Assembly (NCBI GenBank): GCA_014382585.1
Contig: JACNJL010000053.1
Coordinates: forward strand, 1-59,726
Reading direction: 5' to 3'
From: Limisphaerales bacterium
GTDB lineage: Bacteria > Verrucomicrobiota > Verrucomicrobiia > Limisphaerales > UBA1100
DNA length: 59,726 nt
Below the pieces are notes generated by a model. The model saw nothing but the letters and a program-made list of their open reading frames with translations. It was not told where the DNA came from and searched no databases. The position numbers and the translations under genes were made by a program. How positions within the stretch are numbered: the first letter of the stretch is position 1; each line of letters begins with the position of its first letter. Positions 17,643-25,826 of the stretch are shown piece by piece.

Positions 17643-18932
17643 ATGCGTATGAACCTTTCCCTCATTCGTGTCATCCATCTTGGCATCAAAAGTTTGATGC
17701 TGCACAAAATGCGTTCGCTGCTCACGATGTTGGGCATAATTTTCGGCGTGTGTTCGGTGATCGCCATGCTCGCCATCGGTGAGGGCGCCAGCTATGAGGC
17801 GCAGGAAGCCATTCGCGCGCTCGGCAGTCGCAACATCATCATCCGCAGCGTGCCGCCACCCAAAGGGCAAAGCACCGCCGACGCTGTGCAAACTTACACC
17901 GCCAACTACGGCCTCAAGTTAGCGGACATCAAGCTTCTGGAAGAAACGCTTCACCCGCGTATCACCGCTACGCTTGCCAAACGCCGTTACCGGATGAGCG
18001 TTCGCGTCGGGCGCGTGGAATTGCCCGGCACCGTTTGGGGCACGCAACCCAATCACCTGCGTATGAGCCAAATGGAATTGCTCGCGGGTCGCTTCCTGCT
18101 ACCTTCCGATGACCGCGCCAACGTGTGCGTGATCACTGATTCGATGGCGGCAAAACTATTCCCCATTTCCGATCCGCTCAATGGAGAAATCAAATTCAAC
18201 AATCGGCAGGTGTTTCGAGTGGTTGGCGTGGTGCGCGAAACCGCCGCGGCCAGCGCCCGCGCCCCGGGGCAGGACTCCGCCGGTCAGGCGCTGGACGCCA
18301 ACCTTTACATCCCGCTCGCTGCCGCCCACGCACGGCTGGGCGTGCTGTTCACCGAGCAATCTTCGGGCAGCCGGGTTCGCGAACGTGTGGAGTTGCACGA
18401 ATTAGTCGTTGAACTGGCCTACGAAGATAAAGTCGAAGCCACCGTGCCGGCCATCCGCGCCGCGTTGAAGACGTCGCACAAAAAGATGGATTACGAAATC
18501 ATCGTGCCCCTTGAGCTTCTGCGGCAGGCGGAAGCCACCAAACGCATTTTCAACATCGTGCTTGGCTCCATCGCTGGCATCAGCCTCATTGTCGGCGGCA
18601 TCGGGATTATGAACATCATGTTGGCCACCGTCACTGAACGCACGCGCGAGATCGGGATTCGGCGCGCCCTCGGCGCGCAGAAGGGCCAAATCATCACGCA
18701 GTTTTTAGTGGAGACAGTCGTCCTTTCAATCGCCGGTGGTTTGGTTGGCGTGGTGCTCGGTGTGGCGCTGCCATTTGCAGTGGAGCATTTCGCCGAGATG
18801 AAAACCATTGTCACCCTCCCTGCCGTTCTGCTGGCCTTCGGTATTTCTGCGGTAGTCGGCGTAATCTTTGGCGTCTACCCCGCCCGGCGGGCCGCAGAGC
18901 TCGATCCCATCGAGGCGTTACGCCATACTTAA
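17643..18932 (+). CDS. MacB-type ABC permease (permease 3)
   Basis: A 429-residue permease with the N-terminal helix (TMLGIIFGVCSVIAMLAIGEGAS, closest to permease 1), periplasmic MacB_PCD domain and three-helix FtsX domain (GGIGIMNIMLATVTERT). It ends in DPIEALRHT. Two ATGs (17643 and 17649) are possible starts. It is the last gene of the cluster and lacks its own ATPase. As a MacB-type protein it should couple ATP hydrolysis in the cytoplasm to movements of the periplasmic domain that push substrate through adaptor and TolC. Confidence 0.9.
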   Translation: MRMNLSLIRVIHLGIKSLMLHKMRSLLTMLGIIFGVCSVIAMLAIGEGASYEAQEAIRALGSRNIIIRSVPPPKGQSTADAVQTYTANYGLKLADIKLLEETLHPRITATLAKRRYRMSVRVGRVELPGTVWGTQPNHLRMSQMELLAGRFLLPSDDRANVCVITDSMAAKLFPISDPLNGEIKFNNRQVFRVVGVVRETAAASARAPGQDSAGQALDANLYIPLAAAHARLGVLFTEQSSGSRVRERVELHELVVELAYEDKVEATVPAIRAALKTSHKKMDYEIIVPLELLRQAEATKRIFNIVLGSIAGISLIVGGIGIMNIMLATVTERTREIGIRRALGAQKGQIITQFLVETVVLSIAGGLVGVVLGVALPFAVEHFAEMKTIVTLPAVLLAFGISAVVGVIFGVYPARRAAELDPIEALRHT

Positions 18933-19124
18933 GGTTGCTCACCCAATTGTGGCACGTCAATTGCTTTAGCTGTGTCATTGAAAACAGAGATGAAAATCAC
19001 TGGTTTTCTTGAGTTTGGCGACTGAGTCGGGTGCGATTTTACGCAAAATGCGTAGGATTCACGCAACTCGAATCGCCACGGTAAATGCAAATTCAATGAA
19101 CATTGTTTTAAAAGGATCATTAAA

Positions 19125-20015
19125 ATGAAGAAAACCACCCCCATCAAAGGATTTACACTCATCGAGCTTCTGGTTGTGATCGCCATCATTGGTATTCTCG
19201 CCAGTATGTTATTGCCTGTCTTGGCCAAGGCTAAGCAGAAAGCGAATGACGTGAAAGCGATGTCCAACCTCAAACAGGTGGCTCTCGCCATGCAACAATA
19301 TATTGGAGATAATGACGAAACGTTTCCCAAGGTATACGGCGGCAACGGAAATGCCGGTAAGCCGATGTGGTTAAATTATCGTTACCCCAAGGAAAGCCAA
19401 ATCCTTCAATACCTTGGCAGTCAGGACGTGGGCGAGCTGGAGAAAATGTTCGTGCACCCCAAGGACAAATTCTACAAGCGCCGCGGATATAAATACAGCT
19501 ACTCGATGAACGCGCGGCTGAATGACCGTCCGGCGGTGTTCAACAGCGCGCAAAATATGGCCGTACTGTTAGAGGAAGCTTGCCAGCACGATCCTGCAGA
19601 TCGCGTGAACGCCACCGATGGCTCACAAAATAGCAGCGGTTATCGCTGGAGTTGGACGGCCGATGCGATTGTTGCCAAAACCGGCCAATATAACGCGGGC
19701 CAAAGCTGCCGAGAGGTTCCCATTAACGATCCCTACATGCTCGCTACATGGAATAGTCGTCTCCAGCTTTGCGATCCCGATACGGTGACGTTTCGCCACA
19801 TGGATGATTTCCATTTGTTGCGCGAAGATTTGAAAGCCGGTCGGCTGGATAAAGCCCGAATCCTTGAGGTTTGCAACACGCCAAGTGCGCATGTGATTTT
19901 TGCGGATTACCATGTGGGCCGCGCCTCCCGTACCGAGGCCAAAAACCCTGGCTACATGGAGCCGGAATTAAACACCGCCGATTTGCCCAACATCGGATAC
20001 GAGAAGTCGCGCTAA
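19125..20015 (+). CDS. Prepilin-like protein with type II/IV pilin N-terminus
   Basis: A 296-residue protein with a class III signal: short basic leader, cleavage after G9, mature start FTLIELLVVIAIIGILAS with the conserved Glu at mature position 5. The rest is a soluble domain of the large prepilin-like family expanded in PVC bacteria, ending with a FADYHVG segment similar to the DG part of the H-X9-DG signature. An AAAGGA lies eight bases before the ATG. These proteins are processed by a prepilin peptidase and sit in the inner membrane or a pseudopilus; the function of this paralogue is unknown. It is followed by a strong terminator. Confidence 0.85.
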   Translation: MKKTTPIKGFTLIELLVVIAIIGILASMLLPVLAKAKQKANDVKAMSNLKQVALAMQQYIGDNDETFPKVYGGNGNAGKPMWLNYRYPKESQILQYLGSQDVGELEKMFVHPKDKFYKRRGYKYSYSMNARLNDRPAVFNSAQNMAVLLEEACQHDPADRVNATDGSQNSSGYRWSWTADAIVAKTGQYNAGQSCREVPINDPYMLATWNSRLQLCDPDTVTFRHMDDFHLLREDLKAGRLDKARILEVCNTPSAHVIFADYHVGRASRTEAKNPGYMEPELNTADLPNIGYEKSR

Positions 20016-20032
20016 ATTTCAGCATCCTGTCC

Positions 20033-20065
20033 ACGGCGGTCTCGCAATGCGGGGCCGCCGTTTTT
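20033..20065 (+). terminator. Rho-independent terminator of the prepilin-like gene
   Basis: Seven-base-pair stem ACGGCGG / CCGCCGT with a 15-base loop, followed by a run of T. It lies 17 bases after the stop codon. Confidence 0.7.
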
Positions 20066-20094
20066 CGTATGCGTTCACATTATAGAGGCAAAAA

Positions 20095-20117
20095 AAACGC
20101 CCGCACTGCGGGCGTTT
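20095..20117 (-). terminator. Rho-independent terminator of the minus-strand Sel1-like gene
   Basis: Ten-base-pair perfect stem AAACGCCCGC / GCGGGCGTTT with a three-base loop. Read on the minus strand it is followed by a run of T, 28 bases beyond the stop of the minus-strand lipoprotein gene. Together with the plus-strand terminator it insulates the two convergent genes. Confidence 0.75.
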
Positions 20118-20145
20118 GAATCTTCCCATTTGACCTTATGGTTTA

Positions 20146-20523
20146 TTATTTAGGAAATCCGTCTCGGATGGATTTGATTTGGTTTTCGGCATTGGCTTTA
20201 TCTGCAGCGCTCACCGAGCGATCCAATTCAGACAATGCCGCCATCAAATCTGCGGCACTTTTCAACCCCTCGTCCTCCGACGCCAGCGTCAGCCAAATCA
20301 AGGCCATCAGGTTATCCTGTTTTACGTCCTCGGTGCCCTGATAATAGGTCATGCCTAAATTCATCATTTCGTTGTGGTTGCCTTTGCGGGCGGCTTGCTC
20401 GGATTGTGCGAGTGTGTCGGCTGCGCTCGGCGAATCTTCAACTTCCGTGCTGTCGCCACCACAACCAGTCCAAAGTGCCGCACTCAGGCATGCTGCACCG
20501 AATATGTGTAAGGGATGTTTCAT
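20146..20523 (-). CDS. Small Sel1-like repeat lipoprotein
   Basis: A 125-residue protein with a lipoprotein signal (LWTGC) and one Sel1-like/TPR helix pair (NLGMTYYQGTEDVKQD, then ALIWLTLASE). Sel1-like repeats mediate protein-protein contacts, so a periplasmic scaffold role is plausible but unproven. It resembles the lipoprotein at 53360 in size, lipobox and single repeat. Minus-strand terminator downstream. Confidence 0.75.
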   Translation of the reverse strand: MKHPLHIFGAACLSAALWTGCGGDSTEVEDSPSAADTLAQSEQAARKGNHNEMMNLGMTYYQGTEDVKQDNLMALIWLTLASEDEGLKSAADLMAALSELDRSVSAADKANAENQIKSIRDGFPK

Positions 20524-20603
20524 ACTTCGCTCATTATCCCCAAACCCCCGCGGCTGACAAGAAAAAGTGAAACGTTTGTGTCAGTTTTTGACTTTCATTG
20601 GCA

Positions 20604-20632
20604 TTGACCCACCCCGCCCCATTGCCTAGCAT
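20604..20632 (+). promoter_or_regulatory. Candidate sigma70-type promoter of the sugar epimerase gene
   Basis: TTGACC, 17-base spacer, TAGCAT (four of six matches to TATAAT), with the ATG only 14 bases after the -10. A second TTGACT lies at 20588. The bases after the -10 (CGCCGCTT) resemble those before glycyl-tRNA synthetase (CGCCGCCTT), suggesting a common promoter style with a very short leader. Confidence 0.4.
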
Positions 20633-20646
20633 CGCCGCTTCACGTT

Positions 20647-21492
20647 ATGAGATTTGGCATTAACTCCTTTTTATTCACTTCGCCGTTTACGACGAAATCC
20701 ACCAGCCTCTTTCCCAAGTTTGTGAAATGGGGATTCGACACCATCGAAATCCCCATCGAGGCGCCCGAACACATCGACTCGGTGAAGGTTCGCAAGGCTC
20801 TCGACAAACACGGGCTCGCGTGCGGCTCGGTCTGCGCGTGTATGGGACCGGGGCGCGACTTTCGCGGCAGCGCGAAGGACCAGCGCGAGGCGATGAAGTA
20901 TTGCAAGGCGCTCATCGACCATATGGTCAACCTCGGTTGTCCGTCGCTCATTGGCCCCGTATACAGCGTCGTCGGCAAGGCCGATGCGGTGGAGCCGAAG
21001 GAACAAAAACGCGAGTTCGCACTCGTGGTCAAAAACCTCAAAGTGCTTTGCGCTTACGCTGAGAAAAAGGGCGTGCAGATTTGTGTCGAGCCACTCAACC
21101 GTTTTGAGACCGATTTTCTCAACACTTGCGACAAAGGCCTGCGCCTCATCAAGGCCGTCAACAGCCCCGTGCTCAAGCTGCACCTCGACACGTTTCATAT
21201 GAACATCGAGGAGAAAAACCAAGCCGCCGCCATTCGCAAAGCCGGCAAATTGCTCGGCCACTTTCACGCGTGCGGCAGCGACCGCGGCACCCCCGGCAAC
21301 GATCACATCGATTGGCCGCCCATCGTCAAGGCGCTCAAATCTATCCGCTACAATGGCGATGTCGTCATCGAGAGCTTCACCACCGATGTGAAAGTCATCG
21401 CCCGTGCCGCGGCCATCTGGCGCCGCATGGAACCCACCCGCGAAGAAATCGCCGTCAAAGGCCTCAAGTTTTTGAAGAAAGCATTCAAGTAA
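20647..21492 (+). CDS. Sugar epimerase/isomerase of the D-tagatose/D-psicose 3-epimerase type (xylose isomerase-like TIM barrel)
   Basis: A 281-residue TIM-barrel protein. The four metal-ligand positions of the ketose 3-epimerase family are visible: E148 in VEPLNRFETD, D181 in LHLDTFHMNIEE, H207 in GHFHACGSDRGTPG and E242 in VVIESF; the arginine in SDRGTPG is also typical. It probably interconverts ketoses or 3-keto-sugars using Mn2+ or another divalent metal in the cytoplasm (no signal peptide). It stands 19 bases before the DUF1080 gene, now known as a 3-keto-disaccharide hydrolase-like family, which fits a 3-keto-sugar pathway; that link is inference. Confidence 0.8.
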   Translation: MRFGINSFLFTSPFTTKSTSLFPKFVKWGFDTIEIPIEAPEHIDSVKVRKALDKHGLACGSVCACMGPGRDFRGSAKDQREAMKYCKALIDHMVNLGCPSLIGPVYSVVGKADAVEPKEQKREFALVVKNLKVLCAYAEKKGVQICVEPLNRFETDFLNTCDKGLRLIKAVNSPVLKLHLDTFHMNIEEKNQAAAIRKAGKLLGHFHACGSDRGTPGNDHIDWPPIVKALKSIRYNGDVVIESFTTDVKVIARAAAIWRRMEPTREEIAVKGLKFLKKAFK

Positions 21493-21511
21493 ACCATCCA
21501 ATTCAACAACC

Positions 21512-22213
21512 ATGAAAAAACTCATCACGATTCTGTATGTCACCGCCCTGATGTTTCAGGCTACTGCCGAAGAAAAAGGATTTGAAAAAATCTTCGACGG
21601 CAAAACCCTCAAAGGCTGGGACGGCAACCCCAAATTTTGGAGCGTCAAAGATGGCGCCATCACTGGACAAACCACCAAGGACAACCCAACCCAAGGCAAC
21701 ACCTTCATCATTTGGAAAGCCGGCAAGACCGCGAATTTCATCCTCGAACTGGAATACAAAATCAACGGCGGAAATAGCGGCATCCAATATCGCAGTTTTA
21801 AAAAGGGCGGCAAAAATGACGGCTGGCGCATCGGCGGTTACCAAGCCGACTTCGAGGCGGGCGATCGTTACTCGGGTATTTGCTACGGCGAAGCCTTTCG
21901 CGGCATTCTCTCCGACCGCGGCTTTCAGACCACGCTTTCCTTGAACGACAAAGGCAAGCTCCAGAAAAAATCTGAGAAATTTGGCGACTCCAATGAAATC
22001 GGCAAAGCCATCAAGAAAGGCGAGTGGAACAAATATCGCATCGTCGCCGAGCGCTTCCATTTCGTGCACTACATCAACGGCGTCAAAACGATGGTGCTCA
22101 TCGACAACGACGAAAAAGCCCGCCGCCCCGACGGCTTGCTCGCACTGCAACTGCATCAAGGCCCGGCGATGACCGTGCAGTTTCGGAACATTCGGATTAA
22201 ACATTTGAAGTGA
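21512..22213 (+). CDS. DUF1080 protein (3-keto-disaccharide hydrolase-like)
   Basis: A 233-residue secreted protein. The signal peptide is about 19 residues (MKKLITILYVTALMFQATAE), followed by a single DUF1080 concanavalin-like fold with the family openings FEKIFDGKTLKGWDG and WSVKDGAITGQT and the NSGIQYRSF strand. DUF1080 domains are abundant in Planctomycetota and Verrucomicrobiota and some hydrolyse 3-keto-glycosides. It sits between the epimerase and the ThuA-dehydrogenase giant, so it may release 3-keto-sugars in the periplasm. Confidence 0.82.
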   Translation: MKKLITILYVTALMFQATAEEKGFEKIFDGKTLKGWDGNPKFWSVKDGAITGQTTKDNPTQGNTFIIWKAGKTANFILELEYKINGGNSGIQYRSFKKGGKNDGWRIGGYQADFEAGDRYSGICYGEAFRGILSDRGFQTTLSLNDKGKLQKKSEKFGDSNEIGKAIKKGEWNKYRIVAERFHFVHYINGVKTMVLIDNDEKARRPDGLLALQLHQGPAMTVQFRNIRIKHLK

Positions 22214-22241
22214 CAGGAAAAATGTCCAACACCCTAACCCC

Positions 22242-22306
22242 AATGACCAAGGAATGACCAAGGAATGACCAAGGAATGACCAAGGAATGACCAAGGAATG
22301 ACCAAG
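22242..22306. repeat. 11-bp tandem repeat, about six copies
   Basis: The unit AATGACCAAGG repeats head to tail at 22242, 22253, 22264, 22275, 22286 and (imperfect) 22297. There are no spacers, so it is not CRISPR. The same words occur inverted just downstream (TTGGTCATTGGTCATT, about 22363-22380), so the 22240-22380 spacer can fold into a long imperfect stem. Confidence 0.85.
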
Positions 22307-22396
22307 CTCAAATGACCAAAGCCAACTTCTTGGGCATTGGTTATTGGGATTTCCTTGGAGTTTGGTCATTGGTCATTGGAAATTAAAAGCAGCTTT

Positions 22397-25300
22397 ATGA
22401 AAAAACTAATCTTCCTCCTCGCCTTTTCCCTCTCCGCCTTCGCCGCACCCAAAAAGGTCGTGATGATCGCCGGCAAGCCGAGCCACGGTCCATTGTCGCA
22501 CGAGCACAATGCCGGCATCCAGCTCCTCGCCAAATGCCTCAAGCAAGGCGCCAGCGATCTTGTTGCGACCACCGTCGTGCTCAACGGCTGGCCGAAGGAC
22601 AATTCAGTTTTCGAAGGCGCCGATGCGGTGGTGATTTACAGCGACGGTGGCGGACGCCACCCCGCGTTGCAGGGGAAAAATCTGGAACTGCTCGGCAAGC
22701 TTATGGACAAGGGCGTTGGCTTTCTCACCATCCATTACGCCGTGGAGCCCACCACGGACAAGGGCAACAAGGAATTTGTTGCGTGGCAGGGCGGTTGTTT
22801 TGAGACCCATTTGTCAGTCAACCCGCACTGGACGGCCAACTTCAAAACGCTTCCCAAGCATCCCATCACGCAAGGCGTCAAGCCCTTCAAGGCCAACGAC
22901 GAATGGTACTTCCACATGCGCTTCGCGCCGGACATGAAAGGCGTGACACCCATCCTCTCCGACGTAGCCCCCGCCGACACAATGAAACGCGGCGACGGAG
23001 CGCACAGCGGCAACCCGACTGTGCGCAAATCAGTCGCGGCGGGTGAGAGCCAGCACGTTGCGTGGGCGTTCGAGCGCGCCAACGGTGGGCGCGGCTTTGG
23101 ATTCACCGGTGGGCACAATCATCTCAACTGGGCCAACGACGATTTTCGCAAGACTGTCCTCAACGCCATCGTGTGGGTCGCCAAAGCCGAAGTGCCAAAA
23201 GCCGGTGTACAAAGCAAATTAGTGGAAAAAGATTTGTACGATAACCTCGACAAAAAAGGCGGCCGCCGTCCCAAGCCCAAAAGCAATCCCGGCCCCAAAC
23301 CCACCGGTAAAATAACCGGCCCCAAAGCAGCAGCAGTTTCCAAAGTGCTGACCCAAAAAACCGGCCCCGCCAAGCTCGAGGCCAACATCGCGGGCGCGCA
23401 GGAATTGCACCTTGTCGTCACCGATGGCGGCGATGGTTTCAGCTGCGATTGGGCCGACTGGGCCGAGCCCACGCTCATCGACGCCGCCGGGATGCCCACG
23501 CGCTTAACCTCGCTGAAATGGAAAACCGCCTCCAGCGGATTCGGCAATGTGAGTGTGGATAAAAACGCCGGCGGCAAACCAATGCGCATCGCGGGCAAAT
23601 CGGTGGCTTACGGCCTCGGCACGCACGCCAATTCGCTCGTCAGTTACACGCTGCCCAAAGGCCACAAGTTTGTGAAATTCAATTCCACCGTCGGCCTCGA
23701 TAACGGCGGCACCGACCAAGGCAACTGCGGCAACCAAGCCAGCGTGCAGTTCCACGTGTTCACGGAAAAACCAAAATTTGTGGCGGCCGCATCCGGTGGC
23801 GGCCAAGCCGCTGGCGGGCGCACTCCCGAAGAGGCGCTGAAAAATCTCGACGTCCATCCCGCGTTGCAAGTCGAGCTATTCGCCGCCGAGCCGATGTTGC
23901 TCAGCCCGTCCAATATCGACATTGATCATCGCGGCCGCGTGTGGGTGTGCGAGGTCATCAACTATCGTGGCCACCGCAACAAGCGACCCGAAGGCGACCG
24001 CATTCTCATTCTTGAAGACACCGACGGCGACGGCAAGGCGGACAAAAGGAAAGTGTTCTATCAAGGCCGCGACATCGATTCCGCGCACGGCGTGTGCGTG
24101 CTCGGCACGGTGGACGGCAAAAACACGCGCGTCATTGTCAGCGCGTTGGACAAAGTGCAGGTGTTCACCGACGTGGACGGCGATGATAAGGCCGACAAAA
24201 AGGAGACGCTCTTCAGCGGCATCAGTGGCGCGCAGCACGACCACGGGATTCATCAATTTATGTTCGGGCCAGACGGCCGTTTGTATTTCAATTTCGGAAA
24301 CTCCGGCAAACAGTTGAAGGACAAAAACGGCAAACCCGTCATTGATCTTGCCGGCAATGTGGTGAATGACAAGCGCCAGCCGTATCAGGAAGGAATGGTG
24401 TTTCGCTGCAAACTTGATGGCAGCGAAGTTGAAACGCTCGGCTGGAATTTCCGCAACAACTGGATGGTTACTGTCGACAGCTTCGGCACGATGTGGCAAA
24501 GCGACAATGACGATGACGGCAACCGCGGCGTGCGCATCAACTACGTGATGGAGTACGGCAACTACGGCTACAAAGATGAATTCACCGGTGCGGGTTGGCG
24601 AACCTCGCGCACCAATATCGAGAAAACCATCCCGCTGCGCCACTGGCATCTCAACGACCCCGGCGTGATGCCCAACCTCCTCCAAACCGGCGCGGGCTCG
24701 CCCACCGGCATTTGCGTTTACGAGGGCGACTTGCTGCCGAAAATTTTCCACGGCCAAATCATCCACTGCGACGCCGGCCCTAGCATCGTGCGCGCCTACC
24801 CCGTCAAGCCCAGCGGCGCGGGCTACACCGCCACCACCGTCAACATCCTCGACGGCGCCAAGCGCGACAAATGGTTCCGCCCCTCCGACGTGAAAGTGGC
24901 CCCCGATGGCTCCCTCATCGTCGCCGACTGGTACGACCCCGGCGTCGGCGGCCACCGAATGGGCGACCTCGACCGCGGCCGATTGTTCCGCATCACGCCC
25001 AAAGGTCACAAGGGATACAAACAGCCGAAGTTAGATTTTAAAACCGCAAAGGGTCTCGTGGCTGCGTTAAAGAATCCAAACAACTCCGTGCGGCAAATTG
25101 CATTTACAGAATTAAAGAATCGAAAAGAGGCCACCCCAACTTTGTTGAAGCTGTTTGAGGATGGCTCTCCACATCATCGCGCACGTGCCCTTTGGTTGCT
25201 CGCCCAGAACAAGGGCATCCGCACCCCTTTGCTAATCAAGGCCGCTGTTGATAGAGATGAAAATATCCGGGCATTGTCCATTCGCATTTCGCGTCAATTG

Positions 25301-25726
25301 AAGCTCAACACATTAATTTCTATCCGAAATAAGGCCGACGATAATAGCCCGGTTGTCCGCCGCGAATGCCTCATTGCTCTGCGGCATCACAAGAGTCCGG
25401 AAGCCCCCGCGCTGTGGGCGTATCTGGCCAACGCGCACGATGGCAAAGACCGTTGGTATCTCGAAGCCCTCGGCTTGGCGGCGGACAAGCAGGAAAACAA
25501 ATTCTTTGACGCGTGGCTGAAGGCATCGCCCAAGCTCAACACCCCCGCCGCGCGCGACATCATTTGGCGTTGTCGTGGCACGCACGCGGCGAAGTATCTC
25601 GCCGACATCATCCTCGACAAATCTATTGCCGAGGAAGACAAACCCCGCTACCTCCGCGCCCTTGATTTCACCCCAAAAGGCAAGGAACGCGACGAAGCCC
25701 TCGCCCGTATTGCGCTGGGGTTGTAG
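22397..25726 (+). CDS. ThuA - NPCBM-like - membrane-bound dehydrogenase - HEAT multidomain protein
   Basis: A 1109-residue secreted protein with a signal peptide cleaved near SAFA/AP. Domains in order: ThuA-like amidotransferase fold (about 20-262: VVMIAGKPSHGPLSHEHNAG, FTGGHNHLNW), basic linker, NPCBM-like sugar-binding region (about 325-457), the PVC 'putative membrane-bound dehydrogenase' beta-propeller (about 480-900, with DTDGDGKADKRKVF calcium-type loops), and HEAT repeats to the end. It lacks the C-terminal CxxCH domain often fused in this family; a separate cytochrome follows. It likely oxidises or binds sugars in the periplasm; no substrate can be named. The start was placed at the ATG giving the signal peptide, not the frame's upstream extension. 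Confidence 0.85.
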   Translation: MKKLIFLLAFSLSAFAAPKKVVMIAGKPSHGPLSHEHNAGIQLLAKCLKQGASDLVATTVVLNGWPKDNSVFEGADAVVIYSDGGGRHPALQGKNLELLGKLMDKGVGFLTIHYAVEPTTDKGNKEFVAWQGGCFETHLSVNPHWTANFKTLPKHPITQGVKPFKANDEWYFHMRFAPDMKGVTPILSDVAPADTMKRGDGAHSGNPTVRKSVAAGESQHVAWAFERANGGRGFGFTGGHNHLNWANDDFRKTVLNAIVWVAKAEVPKAGVQSKLVEKDLYDNLDKKGGRRPKPKSNPGPKPTGKITGPKAAAVSKVLTQKTGPAKLEANIAGAQELHLVVTDGGDGFSCDWADWAEPTLIDAAGMPTRLTSLKWKTASSGFGNVSVDKNAGGKPMRIAGKSVAYGLGTHANSLVSYTLPKGHKFVKFNSTVGLDNGGTDQGNCGNQASVQFHVFTEKPKFVAAASGGGQAAGGRTPEEALKNLDVHPALQVELFAAEPMLLSPSNIDIDHRGRVWVCEVINYRGHRNKRPEGDRILILEDTDGDGKADKRKVFYQGRDIDSAHGVCVLGTVDGKNTRVIVSALDKVQVFTDVDGDDKADKKETLFSGISGAQHDHGIHQFMFGPDGRLYFNFGNSGKQLKDKNGKPVIDLAGNVVNDKRQPYQEGMVFRCKLDGSEVETLGWNFRNNWMVTVDSFGTMWQSDNDDDGNRGVRINYVMEYGNYGYKDEFTGAGWRTSRTNIEKTIPLRHWHLNDPGVMPNLLQTGAGSPTGICVYEGDLLPKIFHGQIIHCDAGPSIVRAYPVKPSGAGYTATTVNILDGAKRDKWFRPSDVKVAPDGSLIVADWYDPGVGGHRMGDLDRGRLFRITPKGHKGYKQPKLDFKTAKGLVAALKNPNNSVRQIAFTELKNRKEATPTLLKLFEDGSPHHRARALWLLAQNKGIRTPLLIKAAVDRDENIRALSIRISRQLKLNTLISIRNKADDNSPVVRRECLIALRHHKSPEAPALWAYLANAHDGKDRWYLEALGLAADKQENKFFDAWLKASPKLNTPAARDIIWRCRGTHAAKYLADIILDKSIAEEDKPRYLRALDFTPKGKERDEALARIALGL

Positions 25727-25736
25727 CGCATTTTAC

Positions 25737-25793
25737 AGACACGGATTTTCACGGATGTTTTTTAATCTGTGCGAATCCGTGTAATCCGTGTCT
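25737..25793. repeat. Imperfect inverted repeat of ACACGGAT words
   Basis: Left arm 25737-25756 (AGACACGGATTTTCACGGAT) and right arm 25775-25793 (ATCCGTGTAATCCGTGTCT) pair almost perfectly around an 18-base loop. It sits 10 bases behind the dehydrogenase stop and before the cytochrome gene. It could act as an RNA stem that stabilises or attenuates the transcript between the two genes. Confidence 0.75.
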
Positions 25794-25826
25794 TTCATTT
25801 TCAAGACACTCCATTACAATGCCCGT

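Noticed and set aside
22242-22306. Possible CRISPR array
   Set aside because: The repeats are 11 bp and contiguous without spacers, and no cas gene is nearby.
23876-25009. 377-residue open frame antisense to the ThuA-dehydrogenase gene
   Set aside because: Complementary frame of a strongly supported gene; no start context or domain.
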